Part shown: positions 32,823 to 41,615 of the stretch, one piece after another
How positions within the stretch are numbered: the stretch's first letter is position 1
Layout: each line of letters starts with the position of its first letter
Assembly: GCF_900114475.1 (NCBI RefSeq)
Contig: NZ_FOTE01000001.1
Coordinates: 223,753-287,752, forward strand
Source of the DNA: Paenibacillus sp. 1_12
Lineage (GTDB): Bacteria; Bacillota; Bacilli; Paenibacillales; NBRC-103111
Direction of reading: 5' to 3'
DNA: 64,000 bases
Program-made: the position numbers and the translations under genes
Notes under the pieces: generated by a model
What the model saw: only the letters and a program-made list of their open reading frames with translations
The model's database searches: none
What the model was told of the DNA's origin: nothing

Positions 32823-33037
32823 TCGACTAAACCTTCCTTCAACCGTTCACCGGCCATAATGAGATCCCTACATATGACGAATGAACTCGAAAAAAAGTTT
32901 ATATTTTCTGCTGCAAATAATAAATTTGTCAAAAAAAAGCGAACCCTGAGCCGTAGCGGCTGCAAGGATCGCGATGAGTGCATATTTGAAGCTTAAAAGT
33001 ACTGATTTGTCGGCAAGATACATGACTACCTATCATC

Positions 33038-34186
33038 TCATATTAACCATAGCAGCGGCTGTCGGATTGCAATATTACGACGCACCTCCGCGTCAGTCGG
33101 GTCGGGATCAAGTCGGTCCCACAGCTGAACATACGCTGGCTCATGAAGGGCAAGTCCGGCAAACAAGAGTGACGGAACCTTGGCTGGCCATCCTTCGAAA
33201 TGCTCGATATCGGGAGGATACGGCCAGGATGCCTTGTTGTTCAGATAGGGGTATAAGTAGGATAATCCTTTGCTGATACCACGTCCGTCTGGCAGCGTGT
33301 AGGTCCATAGATTATCCTCCGGTGTAGAAAGGATATGACATAAAGTAACGAGATTATCCAACACAAATATCGCATATCCATAAGGCTTTGTCCTGGCCAA
33401 TTCACGTGGAAAGCTGCCATCCGAAGCCATCTGATCGGGCAGCAGCGATTCCTTGAAGCGTTGTCTGCAAAAGCGCAGCATTTCCTCATTGCGAGTAAAC
33501 CACGCGAAAGCTGCCGCCTGCACAAACCAGCAAACCCCGTGATTATTATCCGCAATCATTTCCTGTTTCCCGTACTCATGTGTGCTCATCCAGGTCAAAT
33601 AATCCGCGAACCACTGCTTCAAACCGTTGTAGATGGAGGAAGTCATCGCGGGTGAAGCTTTCAAAGCTTCGATCGCAGGAGGAATATCGATGATATGCAG
33701 GGTATCAATAATTCCGACTCCTCTGCCCGAACAAATTCCAGGTATCGCCTGCGCATACAAAAGATGCGGGTTCATACGAGTAGCTTCGTCGAGAAAAAAC
33801 TCCTTAAGAAATTGAACGGCTTTTTCTGCATAAGCCTCATTGCCCGTAACTGCATAAGCTGCGGCCAAATTGGCTGTATGAGTTCTCATTTGACGAAGGA
33901 ACAACCGATGTGTGTCAAAATTACTTGGGTTGCTCTCTCCATCACGGCGAATGTAAGGAAGGTTATCTGCAGTCTCTGGGTTTGGCCACCAATAGTCGCC
34001 ATTTGAGTAATAATCATGGATGCTGCCCTCACTCTTCTCGGCAACAGCATCTGTAAGATGAATCGTGTCAGCCTGTAAGGATTGATCGGCATGCCGCTTA
34101 ATCCATGCAAGCTCAAACAATGAGAGACGCTCACTGCGTGTGTCTGCGGAAGCACGTAAACGATTGTTCATCAAGCGGTCATTCAC
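33038..34186 (-). CDS. Alginate-lyase-fold polysaccharide lyase family protein
   Basis: The 382-residue protein is all-helical in look, with the (alpha/alpha) toroid hallmarks of the alginate lyase family: DYYSNGDYWWPNPE near residue 58, a KAVQFLKEFF helix, and the NNHGVCW active-site motif near 215. There is no signal peptide, so it acts inside the cell, perhaps on an imported uronic-acid oligosaccharide. It is followed upstream by a dehydrogenase (14 bases) and an AraC-type gene, a plausible sugar-acid utilisation set. Exact substrate unknown. Confidence 0.78.
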   Translation of the reverse strand: MNDRLMNNRLRASADTRSERLSLFELAWIKRHADQSLQADTIHLTDAVAEKSEGSIHDYYSNGDYWWPNPETADNLPYIRRDGESNPSNFDTHRLFLRQMRTHTANLAAAYAVTGNEAYAEKAVQFLKEFFLDEATRMNPHLLYAQAIPGICSGRGVGIIDTLHIIDIPPAIEALKASPAMTSSIYNGLKQWFADYLTWMSTHEYGKQEMIADNNHGVCWFVQAAAFAWFTRNEEMLRFCRQRFKESLLPDQMASDGSFPRELARTKPYGYAIFVLDNLVTLCHILSTPEDNLWTYTLPDGRGISKGLSYLYPYLNNKASWPYPPDIEHFEGWPAKVPSLLFAGLALHEPAYVQLWDRLDPDPTDAEVRRNIAIRQPLLWLI

Positions 34187-34200
34187 TCCTTATTTCGTTA

Positions 34201-35238
34201 TTAATGCGAAGCGGTTTCACAATCGATCATCACATGAATCGTATCGCCCTTATGCTCATTGCGCAGCTTGAAAGCCTCCGCTATATGTTCCAGCTTCACA
34301 ACATGTGTGATCATTTCCTCGGTGTTCACCAATCCATCCAGCACCAGCTGAAGACCTCTGTCAAAATAATTTCGGTTATCGATATCCCGCTTAGGCTCGG
34401 TTGAAAGAATGTCCAGTCGCTTCTTATGGACCTTGAAAAAGTCGACCGGCTTATGGCACGTACCGATACAGCCATACATTACGATACGTCCATTTTGAGC
34501 TGCAGCGTTAATGGCATCCACCATACCATCACCCTCCAGCAGGCAAGGAATAACCACATCAAAGCCGTCAGGGAAATCTTTGCCGACAATATCCATCGTA
34601 TTTGCATCCGATGAAGGAATTCGATACGTGTGAGTCGCTCCATATTTGCGAGCGAGCTCCAGCTTTTCGTCAAACAAATCGGTTACGACCAAATTTCGAG
34701 GACTGTATAAGCTAATGATTTGTGTCATCACCAAACCGCTTACGCCTTGACCGGTGATCAATACGTTTTTGTGCGGGGAAATATCTCCAAGCTCTGCTGC
34801 ATGGATGATGCCTGGCAGTACTTCGATCAACGACCCTTCGATCAAAGGAAGCTCTTTGGGTAACGACTTTACTGAAAACGGCGTGCAGCACACATATTCT
34901 GCAAAAGCACCCCAGATATAGCGCAGCGCGACATGATCACCAACCTTAAGACCAATTACATTAGGTCCCACTTTATCAATTACGCCTGCAACCTCATGTC
35001 CGAGGCGTGTTGGATACGAAATAAATTCCGGCTCACGAGCTCCGCGGAACACCTCCACATCGCTGCCGCAAATCCCGACCCACTTCACCTTAACCCTTAC
35101 TTCCCCCTCCCCAGGCTCAGGGATCAACGCTCTCTTTAACGTAATATTACCGATTTCCTCAACAACAGCACACAGCTGTGTGCCCTCACCATCGTGATCG
35201 ACCAGCTTCATCGGTGGAACCGTCATTTTTCTGACCAT
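34201..35238 (-). CDS. Zinc-dependent medium-chain alcohol/polyol dehydrogenase
   Basis: 345 residues. Catalytic zinc ligands are visible in VGICGSDVEVF and RLGHEVAGVI, and the NAD-binding fold in VLITGQGVSGLVMTQ. The four-cysteine structural zinc loop of classical alcohol dehydrogenases is absent. It resembles threonine/sorbitol dehydrogenase-like enzymes. It is cotranscribed with the lyase-family gene; together they suggest catabolism of a sugar acid or polyol. Confidence 0.88.
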   Translation of the reverse strand: MVRKMTVPPMKLVDHDGEGTQLCAVVEEIGNITLKRALIPEPGEGEVRVKVKWVGICGSDVEVFRGAREPEFISYPTRLGHEVAGVIDKVGPNVIGLKVGDHVALRYIWGAFAEYVCCTPFSVKSLPKELPLIEGSLIEVLPGIIHAAELGDISPHKNVLITGQGVSGLVMTQIISLYSPRNLVVTDLFDEKLELARKYGATHTYRIPSSDANTMDIVGKDFPDGFDVVIPCLLEGDGMVDAINAAAQNGRIVMYGCIGTCHKPVDFFKVHKKRLDILSTEPKRDIDNRNYFDRGLQLVLDGLVNTEEMITHVVKLEHIAEAFKLRNEHKGDTIHVMIDCETASH

Positions 35239-35358
35239 ATGCCCATTCTCCTTTTGCTTTCAAATTCACCTCTTCTTCTTTTACCAATTATAGGGCAATC
35301 ACTTGAAAGCGAATATGGCCTATCCTCAGCAGTTTTTTTACAATCCTCACTTTTCGCC

Positions 35359-35389
35359 AAAAATCCCTCCGTCTCCAGACGGAAGGATC
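35359..35389 (-). terminator. Intrinsic terminator of the AraC-type gene
   Basis: ATCC-CCGTCT / AGACGG-GGGAT pairing followed by TTTTT on the minus strand, directly after the stop codon. Confidence 0.7.
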
Positions 35390-35391
35390 TC

Positions 35392-36258
35392 TTATGGATA
35401 TTCAACACGCCAAATATTTTCAAAATCCGGCTCCAGAACAATATCCCTGCCTACCTCATTAATCAAAGACTTGCGGTATTGAGAGGGTGTCAGCCCGATA
35501 CGTTCTTTAATCATTTTACTGAAATAAGGCAGCGACCAGCCGACTTTCTCGGCAATTTCCGTTATCGGCAGTGCTGTGAACTCCAAATATTCCGTCGCTT
35601 TCTCAAGACGAATTTCCTGTAAATATTGAATAGGGGTAAGCCCTGTTTTTCCGCTGAATACCCGTATTAAATAATTGGGATTGTAGCCAAAACGTCGTGA
35701 TAGCTGGTCAAGCGTTATTTTGTGGGCCAGGTTCAACCGTAAATAAGCAGCTATCGGTTCATCATCATCGATATTTGAAAGGACAGTGGAATCATGAAGA
35801 GAGGCTGCTGCGTTTCCCAAAAATAGCGACACCAGTGTGCTTTTGAAACCAGCCTCAATCCGCAAAGGCATTACCGAATTTGGATATTTGAGCCGCTGAA
35901 GCGACAGTTTATACCATTGCTTGATCTCTGATAAATGTACTCCCTGGCATAAGCAGCTTGCTTGTACGTTCGATAATGCATCGATAACAGCTCCGTCCAG
36001 CAGCCTGAACTTAAAATCCAGAGTAACGGTTTCATCCGTGAATTGAAAGCTGTGTGAAACACTCCGCCGAAACAAGAAGGCCAAGCCTTCCTTTATCTCG
36101 CAGCTTTCAGCGCCTGAATGAATCCATCCCGCTCCTGAGAGAACAATAAACAATTGTTCAAAATCCGCATGCTGATGAGCCTCCACCCAACTGCCTTCAG
36201 CATAATCGATCCGCGCCGTCCACAGCAATTGCAGCTGAGAATCTCTTAAACTTATCAT
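35392..36258 (-). CDS. AraC family transcriptional regulator
   Basis: The 288-residue protein has an N-terminal cupin-type sensor (HQHADFEQLFIVLSGAG, residues 27-43) and a C-terminal pair of helix-turn-helix motifs (ITLDQLSRRFGYNPNYLIRVF and ITEIAEKVGWSLPYFSKMI). It probably activates the dehydrogenase and lyase genes downstream in the presence of a sugar. Its own terminator separates it from them. Confidence 0.92.
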   Translation of the reverse strand: MISLRDSQLQLLWTARIDYAEGSWVEAHQHADFEQLFIVLSGAGWIHSGAESCEIKEGLAFLFRRSVSHSFQFTDETVTLDFKFRLLDGAVIDALSNVQASCLCQGVHLSEIKQWYKLSLQRLKYPNSVMPLRIEAGFKSTLVSLFLGNAAASLHDSTVLSNIDDDEPIAAYLRLNLAHKITLDQLSRRFGYNPNYLIRVFSGKTGLTPIQYLQEIRLEKATEYLEFTALPITEIAEKVGWSLPYFSKMIKERIGLTPSQYRKSLINEVGRDIVLEPDFENIWRVEYP

Positions 36259-36321
36259 TTTGCGCTCTCCTCATGTAGGAACTGAATTCAACAGGGATCG
36301 CAATGACCTAACCATGGGGTA

Positions 36322-36810
36322 TCAGTTGGTAAGCTCCGGTCTCCTATCGGACATATGTACTTCCTGTTTGGCTGTACAATACTTACAACGAATCGCTTTT
36401 TCCGGGATTTCCGATAAGCATTCTGGGCAATCCTTGGTCTGTGGTTTAGGAGCGGACGGAGTTTCCTGCTTTTTGCGAAAACGGTTCAACTGCTTCACAG
36501 CAATGAAGATCACAATAGCCACGATCAGAAAATCAAGAATATTGTTAATAAACAGACCGTAATTCAGTGTGGGCGCACTTACCGCTTTGGCTTTGGCCAA
36601 GTTTTCATAGTGAGTACCATTCAAGCTGATAAACAATTCGCTAAAGTTAACTTTGCCAAGCAAGAGTCCTATAGGCGGCATCACAATATCGTTGACAATA
36701 GAAGTCACAACCTTGCCAAAAGCCCCTCCGATAATAACCCCAATTGCCAGCTCGATCATATTGCCTTTCATAGCGAATTCTTTAAATTCCTTAATAATTT
36801 TGGATGCCAT
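36322..36810 (-). CDS. mscL: Large-conductance mechanosensitive channel with C-terminal zinc ribbon
   Basis: The start ATG 36810 follows GAGGAA by seven bases; about 162 residues. The channel part is standard: [20 protein letters not shown] with the first pore helix, VNDIVMPP, and a second helix [14 protein letters not shown]. After the cytoplasmic helix a zinc-ribbon-like tail is added, [18 protein letters not shown] (two CxxC pairs, about residues 128-145). MscL opens under membrane tension to release solutes on osmotic downshock. The ribbon is extra to the E. coli protein. Confidence 0.94.
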   Translation of the reverse strand: MASKIIKEFKEFAMKGNMIELAIGVIIGGAFGKVVTSIVNDIVMPPIGLLLGKVNFSELFISLNGTHYENLAKAKAVSAPTLNYGLFINNILDFLIVAIVIFIAVKQLNRFRKKQETPSAPKPQTKDCPECLSEIPEKAIRCKYCTAKQEVHMSDRRPELTN

Positions 36811-37040
36811 TTGCGCGTTCCTCATTCCAACACATTTTTCTTTATCATAACTGATTTATCGCGGAAGGTCGAGCAATCGTTGATCGTAAACGTTAATCGT
36901 AGGAGTTCCAAGGTGGTTTAACAAACACCCCATTCAACTGAATGCCTCCTGCTTCAATCGTAGTTTTAGTGTGTAATTGAATAGGATCTAAAAGTCATTT
37001 TCTGACTTTCGTGCTGCTACTTTGATCTTAAATCTATGGC

Positions 37041-37089
37041 AAAAAAGAAGAACCTTCCGATCCACTTCACAGTGGCTCTCGAAAGGTTC
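37041..37089 (-). terminator. Intrinsic terminator of ycnI
   Basis: GAACCTT / AAGGTTC outer arms with an inner CCACT/AGTGG pairing, followed on the minus strand by CTTCTTTTTT. The rest of the 36811-37178 gap shows no gene. Confidence 0.75.
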
Positions 37090-37178
37090 CTTTGCTTGTC
37101 ATTGTCATTAGTGACAACAGATTCATTCGTGTTTATTTTAGAGATAACGCAGGTGTAAATTAGCTTATTTGCAGGTAA

Positions 37179-37835
37179 CTAAGCTTTTCTTTTGGATACG
37201 GCAAGGATCAAGGCTACAAGCCCAAGCACAAGTGCTGCGATAGATAAATACAGTGGTGCTTGTGAAGCACCCGCGGCCGGGCTAGCAGCAGCTGGAGCCG
37301 CTGTGCTGTTCGCTGCAGGAGCTGCCGCCGTATTACCGTGGCTATCTACCGCTGCTCCGGACGGTTTAGCAGTAACCTTGGTGATGGAAGCCGGTTTGTC
37401 GGCACCTTCAGCGCCTATCCATTCAACAACTGTACCGTTTTTGTAGGTTTGATAAGCTTTCCACACGATCTGTGTCGCATTGTCAGCTACCTTACCCTGC
37501 ATATAAAAATCACTGAATTCGGTTGGAGATAATCCATCACCGGTTGCTGTCCAGGTTACACCCGTAATTTTGCCTGAAGCATCCTTAGCCAGCTCATATT
37601 TCCAGCCCGGCTTCGGCTCAAATCGCGAAATCGAAACCGAATCTACTGCAAACTTGACTTCAACCTTGGTAGTCGGTGATTCTTTATCCTCGGACGGTAC
37701 CCGTACAGCAAACTTTTCATAGCTGCCCTGCACTGCTGTCGGTGGTTGTACGGTTACATGAGCGCTTGCTATTCCGCCTCCCAGCATCGAGATTAATAAT
37801 CCGGTTAACAGCATTACATTCCATTTTTTCATCAT
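37179..37835 (-). CDS. YcnI family copper-binding surface protein
   Basis: 218 residues: a signal peptide ending ASA, the mature protein starting at HVTVQPP, a YcnI (DUF1775) domain to about residue 140 with a conserved GWKYEL segment, an Ala/Pro linker, and a C-terminal membrane helix with KRKA. In characterised YcnI the new N-terminal histidine helps bind copper in a mono-histidine brace. It is displayed on the outer face of the membrane. The two-component genes lie 80 bases upstream in the same direction. Confidence 0.87.
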   Translation of the reverse strand: MMKKWNVMLLTGLLISMLGGGIASAHVTVQPPTAVQGSYEKFAVRVPSEDKESPTTKVEVKFAVDSVSISRFEPKPGWKYELAKDASGKITGVTWTATGDGLSPTEFSDFYMQGKVADNATQIVWKAYQTYKNGTVVEWIGAEGADKPASITKVTAKPSGAAVDSHGNTAAAPAANSTAAPAAASPAAGASQAPLYLSIAALVLGLVALILAVSKRKA

Positions 37836-37914
37836 TTATATCGTCCCCTCAGGCATCATTTGTCTTAGTATCAATGTAATCTAATTACGATGTCCTGGGT
37901 ATGACTCAACTGGG

Positions 37915-38586
37915 CTATTTGTCATCACTTCTTTGGCTAAAGTGTGTCAGTCCATGCCTGATCGCATAAGCCGTTAGCTGTACCCGATTGTCCAGCTCCA
38001 GCTTGGCTAATATATTTTTGATATGATTTTTGACTGTATTTTCTGTGATAATGAGCTGCTCGGCTATTTGCCGATTACTTTGCCCGCTCGATACGCATGA
38101 TAATATTTCCACTTCCCGAGGAGAAAGACCACTAGGCTTGGCCATAGATTCCGACTGCCTTGTAGAAGAACGAAACAATTGAAATAAACGATCCGCCATA
38201 CCGCGTGAAATTTCACTATTGTCATCCAACAGACCCTTCAAATAAACCATCCACTCATCAGGGTCCATATTTTTTAATAAATAGCCCTGCGCACCATTCT
38301 GGATTGCCGTGAACAGGTCTGCCACATCATCCGATACGGAGAGCATCACAACCCTTGTATGCGGGTACATCTGTTTGATTTTACGAGTTGCTTCCAAACC
38401 GCTCATCACGGGCATTCGAATATCCATCAGCACCAGATCTGGCTGCAGCTCGCGGCACAGTTCAATTGCTTGTTCTCCGTCAAGTGCTTCGGCTACTATC
38501 TCAAAGTCTGCTTCCTGCTCCAACAGCAATCGAATCGCTTTCCGCGCCAACGGATGGTCGTCGGCAATAACTACACGATAGTTCAT
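37915..38586 (-). CDS. NarL/FixJ-type response regulator
   Basis: 223 residues: a receiver domain (ADDHPLARKAIR; phosphoacceptor Asp55 in VLMDIRMP; conserved Lys in YLLKN) and a C-terminal LuxR-type helix-turn-helix (LSPREVEILSCVSSGQSNRQ). Four-base overlap with the kinase gene. Likely DNA target is the adjacent ycnI or envelope genes. Confidence 0.94.
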   Translation of the reverse strand: MNYRVVIADDHPLARKAIRLLLEQEADFEIVAEALDGEQAIELCRELQPDLVLMDIRMPVMSGLEATRKIKQMYPHTRVVMLSVSDDVADLFTAIQNGAQGYLLKNMDPDEWMVYLKGLLDDNSEISRGMADRLFQLFRSSTRQSESMAKPSGLSPREVEILSCVSSGQSNRQIAEQLIITENTVKNHIKNILAKLELDNRVQLTAYAIRHGLTHFSQRSDDK

Positions 38587-39431
38587 TCAGCTTTACCCCC
38601 ACTTCTTGGAGGACTGGTGACACTTAGCCCCGTTCCTCCCTGCTCTGACTTGCTTACGCTCAATTCGGCGTTAAGCTCTGCGGCGTGCTTGCGCATAAGG
38701 CTAATCCCATATCGATTTGGCTCCTGCAGTTTACTCTCCATATCGCCGTAATGTTGGCTGATTCCGATCCCATTGTCGTGGATTTCCAGCCTCCAGCTTT
38801 GCCCGCGACCCGTCATTCGCAAATGAATCACCGCATGGTCAGCCTGCGAATGCTTGCGGATATTCGTGAACGCTTCACGGATGATCGCAAATAGCTGAAC
38901 TTCCGCGGAGGGGGAGACACTTTGCTCCTGTATATCTATGTGCTGCTCGACGTCGATACTGCTCAGAGCACTCCATTCTTCAAGCCATGCGCTTAAACGC
39001 AGACTGAAGGTAGCACCATCCTCCGGTGCAGTACGAAGATTGTAAATAGCCTGACGCAGATGCTGATCGATTTCCGTGACGGCTGACCGTGCCTCCTGGA
39101 CATTGCCTTGCTTCAGCTGTACGTTCAGAAAAAATAATATTTGTGCAATATTATCATGCAGTTCTTCAGCAAGCCGCTCACGCTCTTCGTACACAGCCCG
39201 CCGCGACTGCTCGGAAGCCAGCCGCTCATTCGTGAGGTCAATCCGATTAAACATCCATGTGGCGAACAGGTAGGATAACAGCAGTGTCAGGAACGTGATA
39301 TATAGGTTGCCCGCTTCCATTGACAATTCGGACAATAAAAAATCATGACGAATATATTCAAAGCTGCCAATAATTAAGGGTGGTACAATAATCGCCAACA
39401 GCTTTAGCTTACCAAATGACATAAGGTTCAA
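38583..39431 (-). CDS. Sensor histidine kinase (HisKA_3 type)
   Basis: 282 residues: two membrane helices (about 8-26 and 43-62) with almost no outer loop, then the dimerisation helix with the phospho-histidine in LAEELHDNIAQILFFLN, and a HATPase domain with HDNGIGI. The tiny outer loop suggests sensing inside the membrane, as in LiaS-like kinases. The start may be TTG 39431 or ATG 39422. Pairs with the response regulator it overlaps. Confidence 0.9.
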   Translation of the reverse strand: MNLMSFGKLKLLAIIVPPLIIGSFEYIRHDFLLSELSMEAGNLYITFLTLLLSYLFATWMFNRIDLTNERLASEQSRRAVYEERERLAEELHDNIAQILFFLNVQLKQGNVQEARSAVTEIDQHLRQAIYNLRTAPEDGATFSLRLSAWLEEWSALSSIDVEQHIDIQEQSVSPSAEVQLFAIIREAFTNIRKHSQADHAVIHLRMTGRGQSWRLEIHDNGIGISQHYGDMESKLQEPNRYGISLMRKHAAELNAELSVSKSEQGGTGLSVTSPPRSGGKAE

Positions 39432-39510
39432 CTCACTTTTCGCGCATTATCTCAATATGAAGTCTTCACGCATATACAATCATCTCACTGCAAACGATAC
39501 TTTAGTGCTA

Positions 39511-41493
39511 CTAGACTGCCAATGTGTTTCCTGCAATGATTTGCACGCGCGTGAGCTGGATGACTTCATCAATTCCTTTTAGCCTCTGCTCAAACTGCTC
39601 GATTTGCACCTCATATGAAGCTAGTAACGCTTGCACGCCTGGTCGCTCCGAGCATTCCTTACTGATGACGACATCATGCCCTACACTCAAGCCTTGCATT
39701 CTAGCAGCCAAATTGACCGTTCGACCAAAGTAATCGAGAAGCTGATTAGAGTTCACAACAATTGCCGGACCTTGAAACAAGCCCATCTTGATGACTATCG
39801 GTGTATTTGACGGGTATTTTCTGTTGAATTCGTCCACATGCGACTGTACATCCAGTGCTGTCTTGACAGCATTCTCTGGATATTCGAAAACAGCCATTAC
39901 CGCATCACCAATGGTTTTTACGAGGGTTCCCTTGTTCGCATTGACCCAGCTAATCAAAAAGTTAAAATGATTCCTGACCTGCCCATATGCATGCGCATCC
40001 CCCACTTGCTCATAAAATGCGGTTGAGCCCAGCAGGTCACTAAACAATATCGTTACATTTTCAATCCCGACTTGCTGCCCAGGAGCCAACACCTCCGATG
40101 AAAACATACTACGGAATTCGTGCATAGTCGTCACTTTGGATGCTGTTACGGTGATATCCTCCCAATCATCTTTCTCCAACGCGACGATCACATTTTCGCG
40201 GCTGTGGTTCACAAGCTTAATAAGGGTTCCAGGCAGGGGCTCTTCCACCACTGGTATCGACCAACCGTGCCCGTCATATTGGATATCCAATTGCCCCGAA
40301 TGAATATGACCATCCTCTATACGAGCAGCAGCCGCTTGACGAATAGCCAAGCTTGCCTGGGACTTCATATCATTTGCTTGAGACTCCAACAATGTACTGT
40401 TCTGTATTCTGGACTGCAAACCCGCTTGCTGACGAACTATGGATACCGTTTGATTGGAGCGTAAGACTCGCAGCCTTAGCTGCTCTGGTACTTTTGGATA
40501 TTCGAACTCGGCCTCATTCCCTGCAGCAATTTCCAACTGCACATAAATATGAGGTGTAATGGCCGGACCACCCACACAAAATATTTGTTTATACGCTCGA
40601 CGCAAATGAGGATGCACCGAGAAACACAGCTCCACATACTTGTCAAAATTAACCTCATAATTGATTCCACAAAAATCACAATGATATTGCGGTTTGAGTC
40701 CCGACATCGTTTCCGCACCGCTTTTGGATACACGGCAATTCGGGCAGATCAAGTGCCAGCTTAAATTAGTGATGCCAAGCTTCGTCGCATAGAGAAACAT
40801 TCGCAGCAGCACTTCCCTGTCCATATCCCAGATCTTCGCCAGCTCGTAGGGACGCATATCTATGACCTGATCGTCTCCACTAACCATCAAATGCTCTCGA
40901 AGGCGTTCAGTCATTTTTACATCCCCCGATACCCTCTGAAGCTCTTCGAGCAGACGATGGAGTTCATCCGTATTCACCTTATAGCTTATCTCGGTCTGGG
41001 GCAGCAAATGCTCCTTTTCTTGTTCTTTTAACTGCAAGTAGGTTTGTAAGTATTTCAATGTTTTGCGCATCGAGCTGACTCCTACAATCGGTATAGCAAC
41101 AAGTCCAAGCGCATTTGCAGGTGTAAATTCAGCAAACAGCTTCACTTTGGTAGCTCTTGAGCCATCAGACAGTATAGTATCCGTATCCTCCAGCTCAATA
41201 CCGCCCCAAAAACGTTTTAGCGGGCCACCGCGATATTCTCGAACCACATCATAACGAACATTTTTCACCCATTGAAAAGGATGCTCCTTCCAGCGCATAG
41301 GGACAACCCCCACTACCTTCGCTGACAACTCCTGAAAGAAATTGGTATTTTGAAAATGAAAAGAGGTGGAACGGATCGGAAAGAGTCCAATGACACGATT
41401 TAAGTGGTCCGTGTTGCTCAGCAGCTCCCATACCTTGTCCCGCGACAAAGCATATTCTTGTTCGTATACGTGTTTTTGAGCTGGCAATGGCAT
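39511..41493 (-). CDS. Class III nucleotide cyclase with N-terminal START-like domain
   Basis: The start ATG 41493 follows GGAGGG; about 660 residues. Residues 1-160 look like a SRPBCC/START lipid-binding-type fold (DKVWELLSNTDHLNRVIGLFP). The middle holds a zinc-ribbon-like CPNC...CDFC block (about 250-280) and a DUF5939-type region. The C-terminal cyclase domain has both metal aspartates (FSDLLGST, KTIGDAVMAVF) and the DYFGRTVNLAARM motif with the catalytic Asn and Arg. It should make cAMP or cGMP in the cytoplasm. The single-gene setting gives no clue to the signal. Confidence 0.87.
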   Translation of the reverse strand: MPLPAQKHVYEQEYALSRDKVWELLSNTDHLNRVIGLFPIRSTSFHFQNTNFFQELSAKVVGVVPMRWKEHPFQWVKNVRYDVVREYRGGPLKRFWGGIELEDTDTILSDGSRATKVKLFAEFTPANALGLVAIPIVGVSSMRKTLKYLQTYLQLKEQEKEHLLPQTEISYKVNTDELHRLLEELQRVSGDVKMTERLREHLMVSGDDQVIDMRPYELAKIWDMDREVLLRMFLYATKLGITNLSWHLICPNCRVSKSGAETMSGLKPQYHCDFCGINYEVNFDKYVELCFSVHPHLRRAYKQIFCVGGPAITPHIYVQLEIAAGNEAEFEYPKVPEQLRLRVLRSNQTVSIVRQQAGLQSRIQNSTLLESQANDMKSQASLAIRQAAAARIEDGHIHSGQLDIQYDGHGWSIPVVEEPLPGTLIKLVNHSRENVIVALEKDDWEDITVTASKVTTMHEFRSMFSSEVLAPGQQVGIENVTILFSDLLGSTAFYEQVGDAHAYGQVRNHFNFLISWVNANKGTLVKTIGDAVMAVFEYPENAVKTALDVQSHVDEFNRKYPSNTPIVIKMGLFQGPAIVVNSNQLLDYFGRTVNLAARMQGLSVGHDVVISKECSERPGVQALLASYEVQIEQFEQRLKGIDEVIQLTRVQIIAGNTLAV

Positions 41494-41615
41494 GTTGTTT
41501 CCCTCCGTCAATAGCGCTTTTTCCATTATACACCTATCTGGAGCCAAGCTTCATCTTATAATATGGAATAACGTGACAATTCGACTTTTGGACTACTAAC
41601 ATAAATTATTTTCTA

